This document shows, one piece after another, positions 19,379-27,281 of a stretch of DNA of 35,161 bases. Under the pieces are notes generated by a model. The model was not told the origin of the DNA, made no database searches, and worked only from the letters and a program-made list of their open reading frames with translations. The DNA is from Oligoflexia bacterium (GTDB lineage: Bacteria; Bdellovibrionota_B; Oligoflexia; Oligoflexales; JAGOVF01). Position 1 is the first letter of the stretch. Each line of letters starts with the position of its first letter. The stretch covers positions 1 through 35,161 of the forward strand of contig JAUILP010000036.1 in assembly GCA_030432875.1 (NCBI GenBank), written 5' to 3'. The translations under genes were made by a program, and so were the position numbers.

Positions 19379-20113
19379 TCATACCTCTTTTTTAAAGGCT
19401 AAGCATCTCACCGCGCCAAATAAAAACGATCTTTTTTTGACTTTGATCATTTTAAGGGCAGCCAATTTTTCAAATAGTTCTATCTCTGTATAAAAAGAAC
19501 CCACACTGCGAGGTAAATAAGTGTATGCGTCGCGGTCGCTAAACAGTCCTGCTATGCGCGGGAGTAGTTTATGAAAATAAAGCTGAAAAAGTTGTGCTGT
19601 AAGACCTGATCTCGGCAAGAAAAACTCCAGAATAAGGAGTTCACCCCCTGGTTTTAAGACACGAGAAAATTCTTTAAGCGCTTGCGGTTTATCGACCACA
19701 TTGCGTAAACCGAAGGCAATGGTCAATGTATCCACCGAGGCATCACCCACCCCAATATTTTCCGCACTCATTTTCATAAAGCGGGTTGACGGTAAATTTT
19801 TACATTTTTCTTTGGCGAGGTTGATCATATTGTCAGAAATGTCAGCGCCAATATATTCGCTATATTCTGGCCAGCGTTCCACAAATGCGGAAAGCACGTC
19901 TCCCGTTCCAGTAGCCATATCGAGGTAAGTACCACCGGAATTTCCCCTAGAAAAAGAAATCAGCGTTTTGCGCCATCTTTTGTCCTGGCCAGCACTTAGC
20001 ACACGGTTGAGAAAATCATATTCAGGGGCAATCCGGTCAAACATTGCCGCGATTTTCCCCTCGCTTTGAGGAGACATAATATTTGCGGGCTTTTTTGCTT
20101 TGCTAAAAAACAT
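19379..20113 (-). CDS. ubiE: Demethylmenaquinone/ubiquinone C-methyltransferase
   Basis: This 244-residue SAM-dependent methyltransferase matches UbiE/MenG in length and motifs. The N-terminal signature MFDRIAPEYDFLNRVLS is followed by W-R and then motif I, YLDMATGTGDVL, which binds SAM. The family segment TIAFGLRNV (about residue 131) and a post-motif LKPGGELLILEF are present. It methylates the quinone ring in menaquinone and/or ubiquinone synthesis at the inner membrane. No other quinone gene is in the window, so which quinone is made cannot be read here. An AAGGAAG precedes the ATG. It lies 162 bases upstream of guaB on the same strand, and co-transcription is uncertain. Confidence 0.93.
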   Translation of the reverse strand: MFFSKAKKPANIMSPQSEGKIAAMFDRIAPEYDFLNRVLSAGQDKRWRKTLISFSRGNSGGTYLDMATGTGDVLSAFVERWPEYSEYIGADISDNMINLAKEKCKNLPSTRFMKMSAENIGVGDASVDTLTIAFGLRNVVDKPQALKEFSRVLKPGGELLILEFFLPRSGLTAQLFQLYFHKLLPRIAGLFSDRDAYTYLPRSVGSFYTEIELFEKLAALKMIKVKKRSFLFGAVRCLAFKKEV

Positions 20114-20809
20114 TTGGACTTCCTTTAGAGTTTGTCAGGCTCTGGGTTATTTTTTGTTATAGAGGTGCCCCAGCGCTGCTAACCCTATAAATTTACGAGA
20201 TACTTGGTGTACCACATTTGCGGTATTTATTAAACTGGAATTACCCCCTAAAATGTAATCCCTCTCCTTGCCTTCAGCTACAGCATAGACCACTATAATT
20301 ATTTGTATTTATAGAAATTTTTTAACAATCAGTTTAACCTAACCTTCCCATCCAAGGGTTTTAAGCCCCGAAGTGATGTCTCAGAAATGACATCCCCCCT
20401 AAATTATTTAATATTTTCGATTTTCTTATGCTATGGCTTTGGGGGTGTTAGCAATTTTTTCTATATATTCCGACGAGAATTTAAATGAAATTTTTTAAAA
20501 GAAAGGTCAGCAAACGCTCCGGGGCAACGTCTAATTTTTCTCTCGATGAACGGATAACCTTTTTTAAAAAAAGCAAACACGAAACCTCGTGTCCATTTTT
20601 TAAACAATTTGTACAGAATAAACTGCTTTTTTCTGTCTAGAAAAATGTGCAAAATCACAGCTGATCAGAAAAATGGAAGTTATTCAGTATTGTTGATACC
20701 CATCTACTTCCTGTAACTAGCTGATATTAAGCAAACCGCCTTTCTTAAAACAGTAAGTTTTTCAATTTAAGGGCCTCGGAAAACGATTTTAATCGTTCCA
20801 TGAACATTC
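20114..20809. other. Long intergenic region
   Basis: About 780 bases separate ubiE from the repeat lipoprotein gene on the other strand, so this is a divergent promoter region. It is AT-rich with several short T and A runs. The only open frame of note is a small basic ORF at 20485-20640, listed separately. The antisense frame at 20461-20658 looks like its shadow. I see no tRNA, and the inverted repeat near 20782-20797 is described with the promoter. Confidence 0.4.
20485..20640 (+). CDS. Possible small basic protein
   Basis: A 51-codon frame starts at ATG and encodes a Lys/Arg/Phe-rich peptide opening MKFFKRKVSKRSG. The ribosome binding site is weak (GAG about 7 bases before). There is no recognisable family. 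Its composition is protein-like, but a frame this short in AT-rich DNA can arise by chance. It would be transcribed toward the repeat lipoprotein gene. Confidence 0.25.
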   Translation: MKFFKRKVSKRSGATSNFSLDERITFFKKSKHETSCPFFKQFVQNKLLFSV

Positions 20810-20825
20810 TGGCATTATATTTGCT
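20782..20825 (+). promoter_or_regulatory. Sigma-54-type promoter with adjacent dyad
   Basis: TGGCATTATATTTGCT at 20810-20825 matches the sigma-54 consensus TGGCAC-N5-TTGCW. GG and GC sit at the exact 12-base register of the -24 and -12 elements, with one mismatch in the conserved part. The -12 lies about 70 bases before the ATG of the repeat lipoprotein. Just upstream, AACGATT and AATCGTT (20782-20797) form a dyad that could bind a regulator. No sigma-54 activator gene is in the window. Confidence 0.5.
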
Positions 20826-20893
20826 GAAGTCAGCTAAATTTTAAAGAATACTATGTTAAAACGCTTCTTAAAATAATTACATGGAGTTTTTAC

Positions 20894-22135
20894 ATGCGTT
20901 TAAATTTGATTATTTACTGTTTATCTTTTTTAACATTGATTTCTTGTGGTGGTGATCACTCAGAAGCCAAACTTAATACCCTTAAAACCGTGAGTGAGCT
21001 TACCGGCACACCTCGTGAGGCTATGAGCATTCTTATCTTTGAACACTCAGATAGCTGCGACCTCTCTGGACCTGTGATCTCCATTACGGAAAATACCGAC
21101 TGCGGGTCGCTCACAGACCGTACTGCTTGGAGCACTTCAATCAACGGCAAATGCACCAATATCCAGGACGTTTCCGCCTCCGAAGCTTGCTGGCAAACCA
21201 AGCTATCTACGAGCACACTTATCTTTGAACACTCCGATAGCTGCGACCTCTCTGGACCCGTGATTTCCATTACGGAAAATACCGACTGCGGGTCGCTCAC
21301 AGACCGAACTGCTTGGAGCACTTCAATCAACGGCAAATGCACCAATATCCAGGACGTTTCCGCCTCCGAAGCTTGCTGGCAAACCAAGCTATCTACGAGC
21401 ACGCTTATCTTTGAACACTCAGATAGCTGCGACTTCTCTGGACCCGTGATCTCCATTACAGAAAATATCGACTGTGGGTCGCTCACAGACCGAACTGCTT
21501 GGAGCACTTCAATCAACGGTCAATGCACCAATATCCGTGACGTTTCTGCCTCCGAAGCTTGCTGGCAAACCAAGCTATCTACGAGCACACTTATCTTTGA
21601 ACACTCAGATAGCTGCGACCTCTCTGGACCTGTGATCTCCATTACAGAAAATATCGACTGCGGGTCCCTCACAGACCGAACTGCTTGGAGCACTTCAATT
21701 AACGGTAAATGCACCAATATCCGTGACGTTTCTGCCTCCGAAGCTTGCTGGCAAACCAAGCTATCTACGAGCACACTTATCTTTGAACACTCAGATAGCT
21801 GCGACCTCTCTGGACCCGTGATCTCCATTACGAAAAATACCGACTGCGGGTCGCTCACAGACCGAACTGCTTGGAGCACTTCAATTAACGGTAAATGCAC
21901 CAATATCCGTGACGTTTCTGCTTCCGAAGCTTGCTGGCAAACCAAGCTATCTACGAGCACGCTTATCTTTGAACACTCAGATAGCTGCGACCTCTCTGGA
22001 CCCGTGATCTCCATTACGGAAAATACCGACTGCGGGTCGCTCACAGACCGAACTGCTTGGAGCACTTCAATCAACGGTAAATGCACCAATATCCGTGACG
22101 TTTCTGCCTCCGAAGCTTGCTGGCAAACCAAGTGA
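20894..22135 (+). CDS. Lipoprotein of six tandem 62-residue Cys modules
   Basis: This is a 413-residue predicted lipoprotein with lipobox LISC (Cys18). A linker of ~28 residues follows. The rest consists only of tandem modules of 62 residues, starting at Leu47: five complete copies and a sixth lacking the last five residues. Each unit has four conserved cysteines (in SDSCD, NTDCG, NGKCTN and EACWQ) and a conserved TAWSTSING core, so each is probably a small disulfide-stabilised domain. Copies differ at only a handful of residues (Leu/Phe, Thr/Ile, Glu/Lys, Lys/Gln, Gln/Arg). I recognise no named family. The design, lipid anchor plus repeated stalk, suggests a surface-exposed rod or adhesin of variable length. 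A GGAG lies about 8 bases before the ATG, and a sigma-54-type promoter is upstream. Confidence 0.85.
   Translation: MRLNLIIYCLSFLTLISCGGDHSEAKLNTLKTVSELTGTPREAMSILIFEHSDSCDLSGPVISITENTDCGSLTDRTAWSTSINGKCTNIQDVSASEACWQTKLSTSTLIFEHSDSCDLSGPVISITENTDCGSLTDRTAWSTSINGKCTNIQDVSASEACWQTKLSTSTLIFEHSDSCDFSGPVISITENIDCGSLTDRTAWSTSINGQCTNIRDVSASEACWQTKLSTSTLIFEHSDSCDLSGPVISITENIDCGSLTDRTAWSTSINGKCTNIRDVSASEACWQTKLSTSTLIFEHSDSCDLSGPVISITKNTDCGSLTDRTAWSTSINGKCTNIRDVSASEACWQTKLSTSTLIFEHSDSCDLSGPVISITENTDCGSLTDRTAWSTSINGKCTNIRDVSASEACWQTK
21032..22134 (+). repeat. Six-copy 186-bp tandem repeat
   Basis: The period is exactly 186 bases (for example 21032 and 21218 start identical blocks). There are five full copies and one copy of 171 bases. 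Copies are almost identical at the DNA level, including at synonymous positions, which indicates recent duplication or ongoing homogenisation. The unit is a multiple of three, so copy changes preserve the reading frame. Long antisense frames over this region follow from the repetition. Confidence 0.95.
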
Positions 22136-22311
22136 TCTTACCCAGTAACAATTGACTCAAGACTCCTAAAAATTTCGTGTTAGCGAAGGCCATTGGTGCG
22201 CCGAGAATTCTTTCCAAGTTATAAAAATCGCATTAAAACCAACTAATTTTCGGTCACGAGTGGCATAGGCAGGACTTTTTTCTTAGCGGCTCTATGGGGA
22301 AAAATAATTAT

Positions 22312-22599
22312 TCATGCGATGATGAAAGCAATGAGAACGGCTGAAGCCCAGTATCGACTCAAGGCCAAGCCCCCTTCATGAATAGGTTTGTCGAGAAAAT
22401 CACCGACTACCGCCCCCAAAGGTCGTGTCAGGATAAAAGCGGCCCAAAATAGCATCGTTCTGGATAGTTTTGTCCAATAATATAGCCCAACAATGATGAC
22501 AAGCAGTGCCATAAATAAAATTGAGCCCCCGCCGTAGCCAAAGCCTGCTGAATCTGCTGTCCAGTCTCCTAATGCGGTTCCCAGGGTTTGAGAAAACAT
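22312..22599 (-). pseudogene. Half-length COG4705-type membrane protein (fragment or paralogue)
   Basis: The 95 codons from the ATG align with the second half (repeat units 3 and 4, about residues 151-248) of the membrane protein encoded at 23223-24461. Shared features are the segment LGTALGDW, matching LGTAAGDL, and LTRPLGAVVGD, matching LTRPLGASIGD. Homology continues upstream of the ATG (frame I-G-F-H-W-L-T-I, matching A-F-Y-W-L-A-I-L) until it runs into the stop of the PepSY gene. The first half is therefore missing and no proper start exists before the first transmembrane segment. It is most likely a truncated pseudogene. A functional two-repeat protein that dimerises is an alternative, since the break falls at a repeat boundary. 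Confidence 0.6.
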
Positions 22600-22619
22600 A
22601 ATGGTGAGCCAATGAAACC

Positions 22620-22919
22620 CTATTTTTCGTTTTTATCTTCGTTTTTGTCTTCGTCTTCTTTATCAATTTTATTTTCAAGCATTTTACCATCAGATTTTCG
22701 GATGATAATTTCTCTCACTCCTTCATTGCCTTTGATTTCTATTGAGTAAGCCTCTTCTCCTTTGTGCTTTTCCTGCTCAACTTCTAGGACTTTACCCGGA
22801 TAAATATCAAGTGCTTTTTTCTTTGCGGTAGCTTCTGTCATTAATTTTTCTTCAGAAAAAGCAATCGCCGAAAACTGACCGAGGCATAGCGCTAGCAAAA
22901 GTGTGTTTCTTTTTTTCAT
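22620..22919 (-). CDS. PepSY-domain exported protein
   Basis: This is a 99-residue exported protein. The signal peptide (MKKRNTLLLALCLGQFSAIAFS) is cleaved near residue 22. One PepSY domain (about 28-80) follows, with the typical pattern of a helix containing A-KKKALDIYPGKVLEVE, then strands AYSIEIKG and REIIIRKSDGK. The C-terminus is a highly charged Lys/Asp/Glu tail. Small PepSY proteins act in the periplasm, and related domains inhibit proteases or regulate sensor kinases. Here it lies downstream of a copy of the response-regulator box, so it is probably a target of the nearby two-component system and might feed back on the kinase (inference). AAAGGAG precedes the ATG. Confidence 0.82.
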   Translation of the reverse strand: MKKRNTLLLALCLGQFSAIAFSEEKLMTEATAKKKALDIYPGKVLEVEQEKHKGEEAYSIEIKGNEGVREIIIRKSDGKMLENKIDKEDEDKNEDKNEK

Positions 22920-23015
22920 ACTGATACTCCTTTAAGTTAAATTGTGATCTTGAGTAAGATCATACTCGGTAATTCGAGCTTCGATAAAGATATCCCGTGA
23001 TTCTCTCACTGAACA

Positions 23016-23056
23016 TATATATCATCGGATAGTCACCATGAACCCTATGTGAACAA
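23016..23056 (-). promoter_or_regulatory. Response-regulator box and -10 ahead of the PepSY gene (copy A)
   Basis: Plus-strand bases 23018-23056 match 24574-24612 at 34 of 39 positions. The core is two direct TGAAC repeats (23039-23043 and 23050-23054) with an 11-base period, the classic arrangement for OmpR/PhoB-family dimers. On the minus strand, TATATA (23021-23016) follows the GTTCA half-site by exactly 17 bases and could be the -10. This gives a leader of about 90 bases before the PepSY start at 22919. The rest of the 22920-23222 gap shows nothing else definite. Confidence 0.6.
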
Positions 23057-23222
23057 CCCCAATAAATTTTACAACATTTTGTTCATACTTATTAAATATT
23101 CACAGTTAGCCTTCATAGACTTTATCCCCTTAGTCAGAAACACAAATAAGAAGAACGAACCTCATTTCCGTAAAAGATGTCTATAAAGATTGATGCCTAA
23201 AATGCACAGTTACCATGAGTCA

Positions 23223-24461
23223 TTAATTCTGAAGAATAAAGACTAATGCCTTTAAGGCAGTCATCTCGCTTTCTGTATCGGGATCAAGCGCGCGAAGCTC
23301 ACGCAGTGCTTCATCAATTTTGTCATCGATTTCTCCCCATTTTTTTGGGTCTATCGGCTTTAATCGCGCTTCTGCCGTGTCCCATTCATACTCCAAATCA
23401 CTGATGCGTTCCCTAGCTTTAGCGTGTTGTCCATTCTGAATAAATTCAAGAGTGTCTTGAGCAATCGTCTGAAAAGCAGAGACATCTGAGAAAGATGAAA
23501 CTTCAGATCCCTCGTCCTTTAATACCCCAGCTTTAAACATCTGATCATCCTTTACCAGTAGCTTCAGTTCTGACTTACGAATACCATAACCGATTGTCCC
23601 TACAGTAAATAACAACACTAAAGCGATGGCCGTATGCAAAATGCCATCTTTATTGATGTGCTCTAATTCCTGTTTTGAAGCATGGCCAGCAACAACGTCT
23701 TGCTTTGTTACGCTGAGAAACAAAACAATGGCAAAAATTCCTCCAAGGAAAATAACGCTCGTTACAGTGGCACCAAACCCCAGGCCGCCATATTTATTCG
23801 GTTGAGAAAGATAATCGCCAATTGATGCGCCAAGAGGCCGGGTGAGTATGTAAATAAGCCAAAAGGAAAGTACGTGATTGAGCTTCATTTTCCAAGCAAC
23901 CGAAAAAACCACTATTAATCCGGCGATTATGAGACCCGTGAATGCATAGCCTAAACCAAGTCCTTCTGCCATCAAATCGCCAGCAGCGGTTCCCAAAGCA
24001 AACGTAAATAAAATCGCCAACCAATAAAAGGCTTCGCGTCGAAAGGTTGTTATGGAATGAATGGAAAGGGTTTTTTCAAATTGATACCAGATAATAAAGC
24101 AAACCGATAAGAGAAGACTGAAGACAATGGTGCTTGTTTCCAAGGGGACACCAATCTTATCGGTAAGATTATCGGTGACAAGAGTGCCAAAAACACTGAT
24201 AAGCATTACAGAAACCCAGTAAACCCCGGGAATATATTTCTTGGTTTTAAACTGAAAAAAAAGCGCGATCCCTAGAAGTAAGCCGGTAATCAATGATGTT
24301 CCGGTAAGGCCAAAATTAAGTGCGACATTTAAATAATCAGCAGCAGTTTCTCCAACCGTGGTGCACATCACCTTGATGAACCAAAAATAAAGCGTGATTT
24401 CCGGCACTTTATTCAAACCTGACGCTATACTTTCTTTAAAATCGTTTTGTGTCATATCCAT
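23223..24461 (-). CDS. COG4705-like multi-pass membrane protein with C-terminal helical domain
   Basis: This is a 412-residue inner-membrane protein. Four homologous units, each two transmembrane helices, occur at about 24-70, 80-127, 145-190 and 199-248. Each carries a GT/GA-x2-x-D-type motif early in the unit (VGETAADY, FGTLVTDN, LGTAAGDL, LGASIGDY). A ninth helix spans 274-294. The last ~110 residues are a soluble alpha-helical domain with an E-W-D-x-A, W-x-E-x-D-D and ALRELRAL pattern. The first part matches my recollection of COG4705, an uncharacterised membrane-anchored family often found near two-component systems and PepSY proteins. Function is unknown; the repeats suggest a transporter-like or channel-like fold. 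It is divergent from the response regulator and shares its promoter region. AGAGG precedes the ATG. Confidence 0.75.
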   Translation of the reverse strand: MDMTQNDFKESIASGLNKVPEITLYFWFIKVMCTTVGETAADYLNVALNFGLTGTSLITGLLLGIALFFQFKTKKYIPGVYWVSVMLISVFGTLVTDNLTDKIGVPLETSTIVFSLLLSVCFIIWYQFEKTLSIHSITTFRREAFYWLAILFTFALGTAAGDLMAEGLGLGYAFTGLIIAGLIVVFSVAWKMKLNHVLSFWLIYILTRPLGASIGDYLSQPNKYGGLGFGATVTSVIFLGGIFAIVLFLSVTKQDVVAGHASKQELEHINKDGILHTAIALVLLFTVGTIGYGIRKSELKLLVKDDQMFKAGVLKDEGSEVSSFSDVSAFQTIAQDTLEFIQNGQHAKARERISDLEYEWDTAEARLKPIDPKKWGEIDDKIDEALRELRALDPDTESEMTALKALVFILQN

Positions 24462-24571
24462 AAAGAAAAACCTCTATTATTAAAATCACTCAATAGCGTT
24501 CTAGTCATTTAAAGATCTTTATCCTATACTTTAGTTTGCCATGATAAATGCGGTGAAATGATTAGGGCACT

Positions 24572-24633
24572 TCTATATCATCGGAAAGTCTCTATGAACG
24601 CTGTGTGAACAAGCGCTGAAATGATGATATAAC
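24572..24633. promoter_or_regulatory. Bidirectional response-regulator promoter (copy B)
   Basis: TGAAC direct repeats at 24595-24599 and 24606-24610 (11-base period) sit between the divergent membrane-protein and response-regulator genes. On plus, TATAAC (24628-24633) begins 17 bases after the second TGAAC and can drive the regulator gene. On minus, TATAGA (24577-24572) begins 17 bases after the GTTCA half-site and can drive the membrane-protein gene. One operator could therefore serve both directions, implying autoregulation. Confidence 0.6.
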
Positions 24634-24655
24634 ACTGTTTATATTGGGTTAATAT

Positions 24656-25333
24656 TTGAAAATACTCGTCACAGAAGACAATACCCTACTTGGAAAAAGC
24701 ATAAAGCAAGGACTGGAAGAGGCTGGTTGGATTGTCGATTTGGCCCAAGATGGGGCCGAAGGTTTATATTATATCGAGTCATGTACTTATGATGTCATCA
24801 TTTTGGATTGGATGTTGCCGAAACGTTCCGGCATTGAGTTGTTAAAAGACTTAAGGAAGATGGGACGAGAAGATCCGACCATCATGATCACAGCCAAAGG
24901 TGCCGTCATCGACAGAGTTGAGGGATTAAATGGTGGAGCCGACGACTACATGGTAAAACCTTTTGAGATGATAGAACTCATTGCGCGGATTAATGCTGTT
25001 TATAGACGTAAAAATTCTCGTGGGCAAGCCGAACTCACTTTGGGCAAGCTAACCTTAGACGTCGCCAAACAAAAAGCTACTGTGAACGGAATGCCCCTAG
25101 AGCTCACCATTAAAGAATTTGACCTACTTGCCGCTTTGGCGACAAAAAATAACCACCTGGTAAAACGCAGTCACCTATCAAATAGCCTTTATGAACTTAA
25201 CAGCGAGCCGGATAGCAATAGCATAGATGTCCTACTCGCCCGCGTCAGAAAAAAGCTACTTGGTTCTGGGATTGAAATTGAAACTCTACGTGGAAAAGGA
25301 TTTATCTTACGTGTGGAAACGCCTTCCCCTTAA
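24656..25333 (+). CDS. OmpR/PhoB-family response regulator
   Basis: The 225-residue regulator has a receiver domain with acidic pocket Glu8/Asp9, phosphoacceptor Asp51 (IILDWMLPKRSG), Thr79 region (MITAKG) and Lys101 (VKPF). A winged-helix DNA-binding domain (about 125-220) with LTIKEFDLLAAL and a DVLLARVRKKL recognition helix follows. The start is a TTG: an in-frame TAA lies only 6 bases upstream, so no earlier start is possible, and the TTG gives the canonical MKILVTED opening. It overlaps the kinase gene by about 23 bases. It probably binds the TGAAC-N6-TGAAC boxes at 24595-24610 and 23039-23054. The signal is unknown. Confidence 0.93.
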   Translation: MKILVTEDNTLLGKSIKQGLEEAGWIVDLAQDGAEGLYYIESCTYDVIILDWMLPKRSGIELLKDLRKMGREDPTIMITAKGAVIDRVEGLNGGADDYMVKPFEMIELIARINAVYRRKNSRGQAELTLGKLTLDVAKQKATVNGMPLELTIKEFDLLAALATKNNHLVKRSHLSNSLYELNSEPDSNSIDVLLARVRKKLLGSGIEIETLRGKGFILRVETPSP

Positions 25334-26711
25334 TATAAAAATTACTGGCGCTCTCATTGCGGTTCAAACTGCGGTTTTAGCTGGTAGCTTTTTCTGGATG
25401 TCGGCTTGGATATCCAGAGCAAGGCTTAAGGAATTACATAGCCGACTTGAGATGCAAGCAGATGCCATCGAAGGCGGGTTAAAGGCCACTAATCTGGGCA
25501 TCTCCTTCGACATTACGAACGAAATGATTCAGGAACTTCTCAGCGATAAAAACTTTTATTTTGCGGTGGAGAACGATGCCAAGGAGATTCTTGCAGAAGG
25601 GCACGGACCTTCGCGAGAAATTCGCCAAGTCATGAATGAAAATCTTCAGAGACAAAAACGCGACGAAGCAATTTATCCTATTTTCGCTTTTGGTGAAAAA
25701 TGGTTTGTACAAAGTGAAGTATACAAACCGCACAAAAATGCGAAGCGTTATTTTATTCATGCCGCCATAAATGCACAACCTATGCTTGACGAAATTCACG
25801 TATTTGAGCGCAGCATGGGTTTCGCAGCATTTGCGATTCTTTTGCTTACGAGCTTAGGGAGTGGGTTTGTCGTTTCATTGACGACGCGAAATATTAAGAA
25901 TTTTTCATCGCAGATAAAATCATTGCGGCCACCACTTTTTGCGGGAAATATTGCTCTGACGCCCCAATCAGCTGAGGAAAAGCTTCTTTTTGATTCTTAT
26001 AAGGAATTGCTCCAGGCCGTTCAGTCTTCGGCAGCGTCGCAAAGACTCTTTTTGGCGCATGCTTCGCATGAATTAAAAACACCTATTGCCGCGGCGCTTT
26101 CTGCATTGGATGTTACCCTTTCGCGAAAACGTGATGCCAGTTCTTACGAGCAAACTTGCCGCGATGTTTTCTCCGAACTGCAAACATTAAAGCGCCTATC
26201 TACCGCTTTACTCAATTTAACCCAACTTGAATCTGAAACCATTAGTGAAAATAAAACTTGCTCGGTAAGAGATATTTTAAATAATGTACCGTTACGGTGG
26301 CGAAAGCTTGCCGAGGAAAAAGCGATTTTACTGGACATTAATAGTGATGAGTCCAGTCAGTATCAAGTAAGAGGTAGCCTGGAAGATTGGGAAATTATTC
26401 TCGGTAACATCCTTGAAAATGCTATTAAATATGGCAAGCAAAATGGCTATGTTAAGGTCAATTTCACAACAACAAATAACGAAGCTGACCTGAGTATTTC
26501 TATTGAGGATAATGGCATTGGCATGAACAGCTGTGAACTTGATAAACTGGGTGAATTATTTTTTAAGGCAGATACGTCTAGAAGTACATCTTCCTTTGGT
26601 CTAGGATTCGCCCATGCTAAACGCATTTTACAACATCTTGAGAGCACTATCGCCGTAAAGAGTAAACCGGGGCTTGGCACGTTAGTAACCATTCACACTG
26701 CTAAAGTCTGA
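25311..26711 (+). CDS. Sensor histidine kinase
   Basis: This is a 467-residue membrane kinase. I chose the GTG at 25311, which overlaps the end of the regulator gene, has AAAGGA about 10 bases before it, and starts just ahead of transmembrane helix 1 (about 10-33). A longer in-frame frame from 25227 would add an unnatural leader. A periplasmic sensor domain (about 35-165) is followed by helix 2 (about 168-190), the dimerisation domain with His253 in SHELKTPI, and the ATPase domain with N box NILENAIKYG, G1 IEDNGIGM and G2 FGLGFAHAKRIL. It pairs with the regulator by overlap. The stimulus is unknown, but the divergent membrane protein and the PepSY protein are likely part of the same response. 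Confidence 0.93.
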   Translation: MWKRLPLNIKITGALIAVQTAVLAGSFFWMSAWISRARLKELHSRLEMQADAIEGGLKATNLGISFDITNEMIQELLSDKNFYFAVENDAKEILAEGHGPSREIRQVMNENLQRQKRDEAIYPIFAFGEKWFVQSEVYKPHKNAKRYFIHAAINAQPMLDEIHVFERSMGFAAFAILLLTSLGSGFVVSLTTRNIKNFSSQIKSLRPPLFAGNIALTPQSAEEKLLFDSYKELLQAVQSSAASQRLFLAHASHELKTPIAAALSALDVTLSRKRDASSYEQTCRDVFSELQTLKRLSTALLNLTQLESETISENKTCSVRDILNNVPLRWRKLAEEKAILLDINSDESSQYQVRGSLEDWEIILGNILENAIKYGKQNGYVKVNFTTTNNEADLSISIEDNGIGMNSCELDKLGELFFKADTSRSTSSFGLGFAHAKRILQHLESTIAVKSKPGLGTLVTIHTAKV

Positions 26712-26793
26712 AAAATTGACTCTTCAGGACCCTATTTAAAAGCGACATTCGGTAAACTGCAAGGCTTAAAACATGGCCAATTCCTCTCTTGCT

Positions 26794-27120
26794 TTACTTG
26801 AAGCCATTTTTCTCTTTAAGGTTAAGGTTTTTGACACGATATCCCTCATCATTTTCATCGTATTTTATGATGAGAAGAGCATCTGGTGCGGCAGTATCGC
26901 CAATCTCCCCTGACTTTTCTGTACTCAAAGCATTTTTCAAATCTTCTTCACTAAGGGCAAATGTCTGACAATTCATTAAGTGCCTTACCCCACGTCCATT
27001 GAAATCTTCAAGAGAGGGGAATGAATCTAAATTTTCATTTATTTGAGATGTCGACCATGCTCTTAGCCCAGAGCTAATTCCATCTCTTCGTATTGACATA
27101 TTCAACTTAAAAAAACTCAT
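26794..27120 (-). CDS. Hypothetical small protein
   Basis: A 108-residue frame from the ATG at 27120 encodes an acidic, soluble, non-repetitive protein with no signal peptide or transmembrane segment. Its composition (for example SFPSLEDFNGRGV and FALSEEDLKNALS) is protein-like. The ribosome binding site is poor: GAAGGG abuts the start. I recognise no family. It converges on the histidine kinase gene and is followed by the transglutaminase-like lipoprotein in the same direction. Chance ORF remains possible. Confidence 0.45.
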   Translation of the reverse strand: MSFFKLNMSIRRDGISSGLRAWSTSQINENLDSFPSLEDFNGRGVRHLMNCQTFALSEEDLKNALSTEKSGEIGDTAAPDALLIIKYDENDEGYRVKNLNLKEKNGFK

Positions 27121-27281
27121 CCCTTCAATCAAAACCGACGCGACAGAACCAGCTTTTCAAGACTTTTTTTCGTTGAGCACCAAGATCTTACGACATTGAT
27201 AAACGTTTTGCCGTTTAGTCTTCCCACATTTTCCTAGAATTAAACTATTCAGACATCATGACACAATACTTTTTGGATCGC

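Noticed and set aside
20461..20658. Minus-strand frame of 65 codons
   Set aside because: It is in AT-rich intergenic DNA, has no ribosome binding site, and runs opposite a somewhat better small plus-strand frame.
20956..22131. Minus-strand frames of 186 and 203 codons opposite the module lipoprotein
   Set aside because: They repeat with the 186-base unit because its length is a multiple of three; no signal, ribosome binding site or family is visible.
21032..22134. Possible CRISPR array
   Set aside because: The repeats are contiguous 186-base coding units without unique spacers, and no cas genes are present.
22400..22690. Minus-strand frame of 96 codons joining the PepSY tail region and the membrane fragment
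   Set aside because: It is out of frame with both recognisable proteins and is explained by the Lys-rich tail in another frame.
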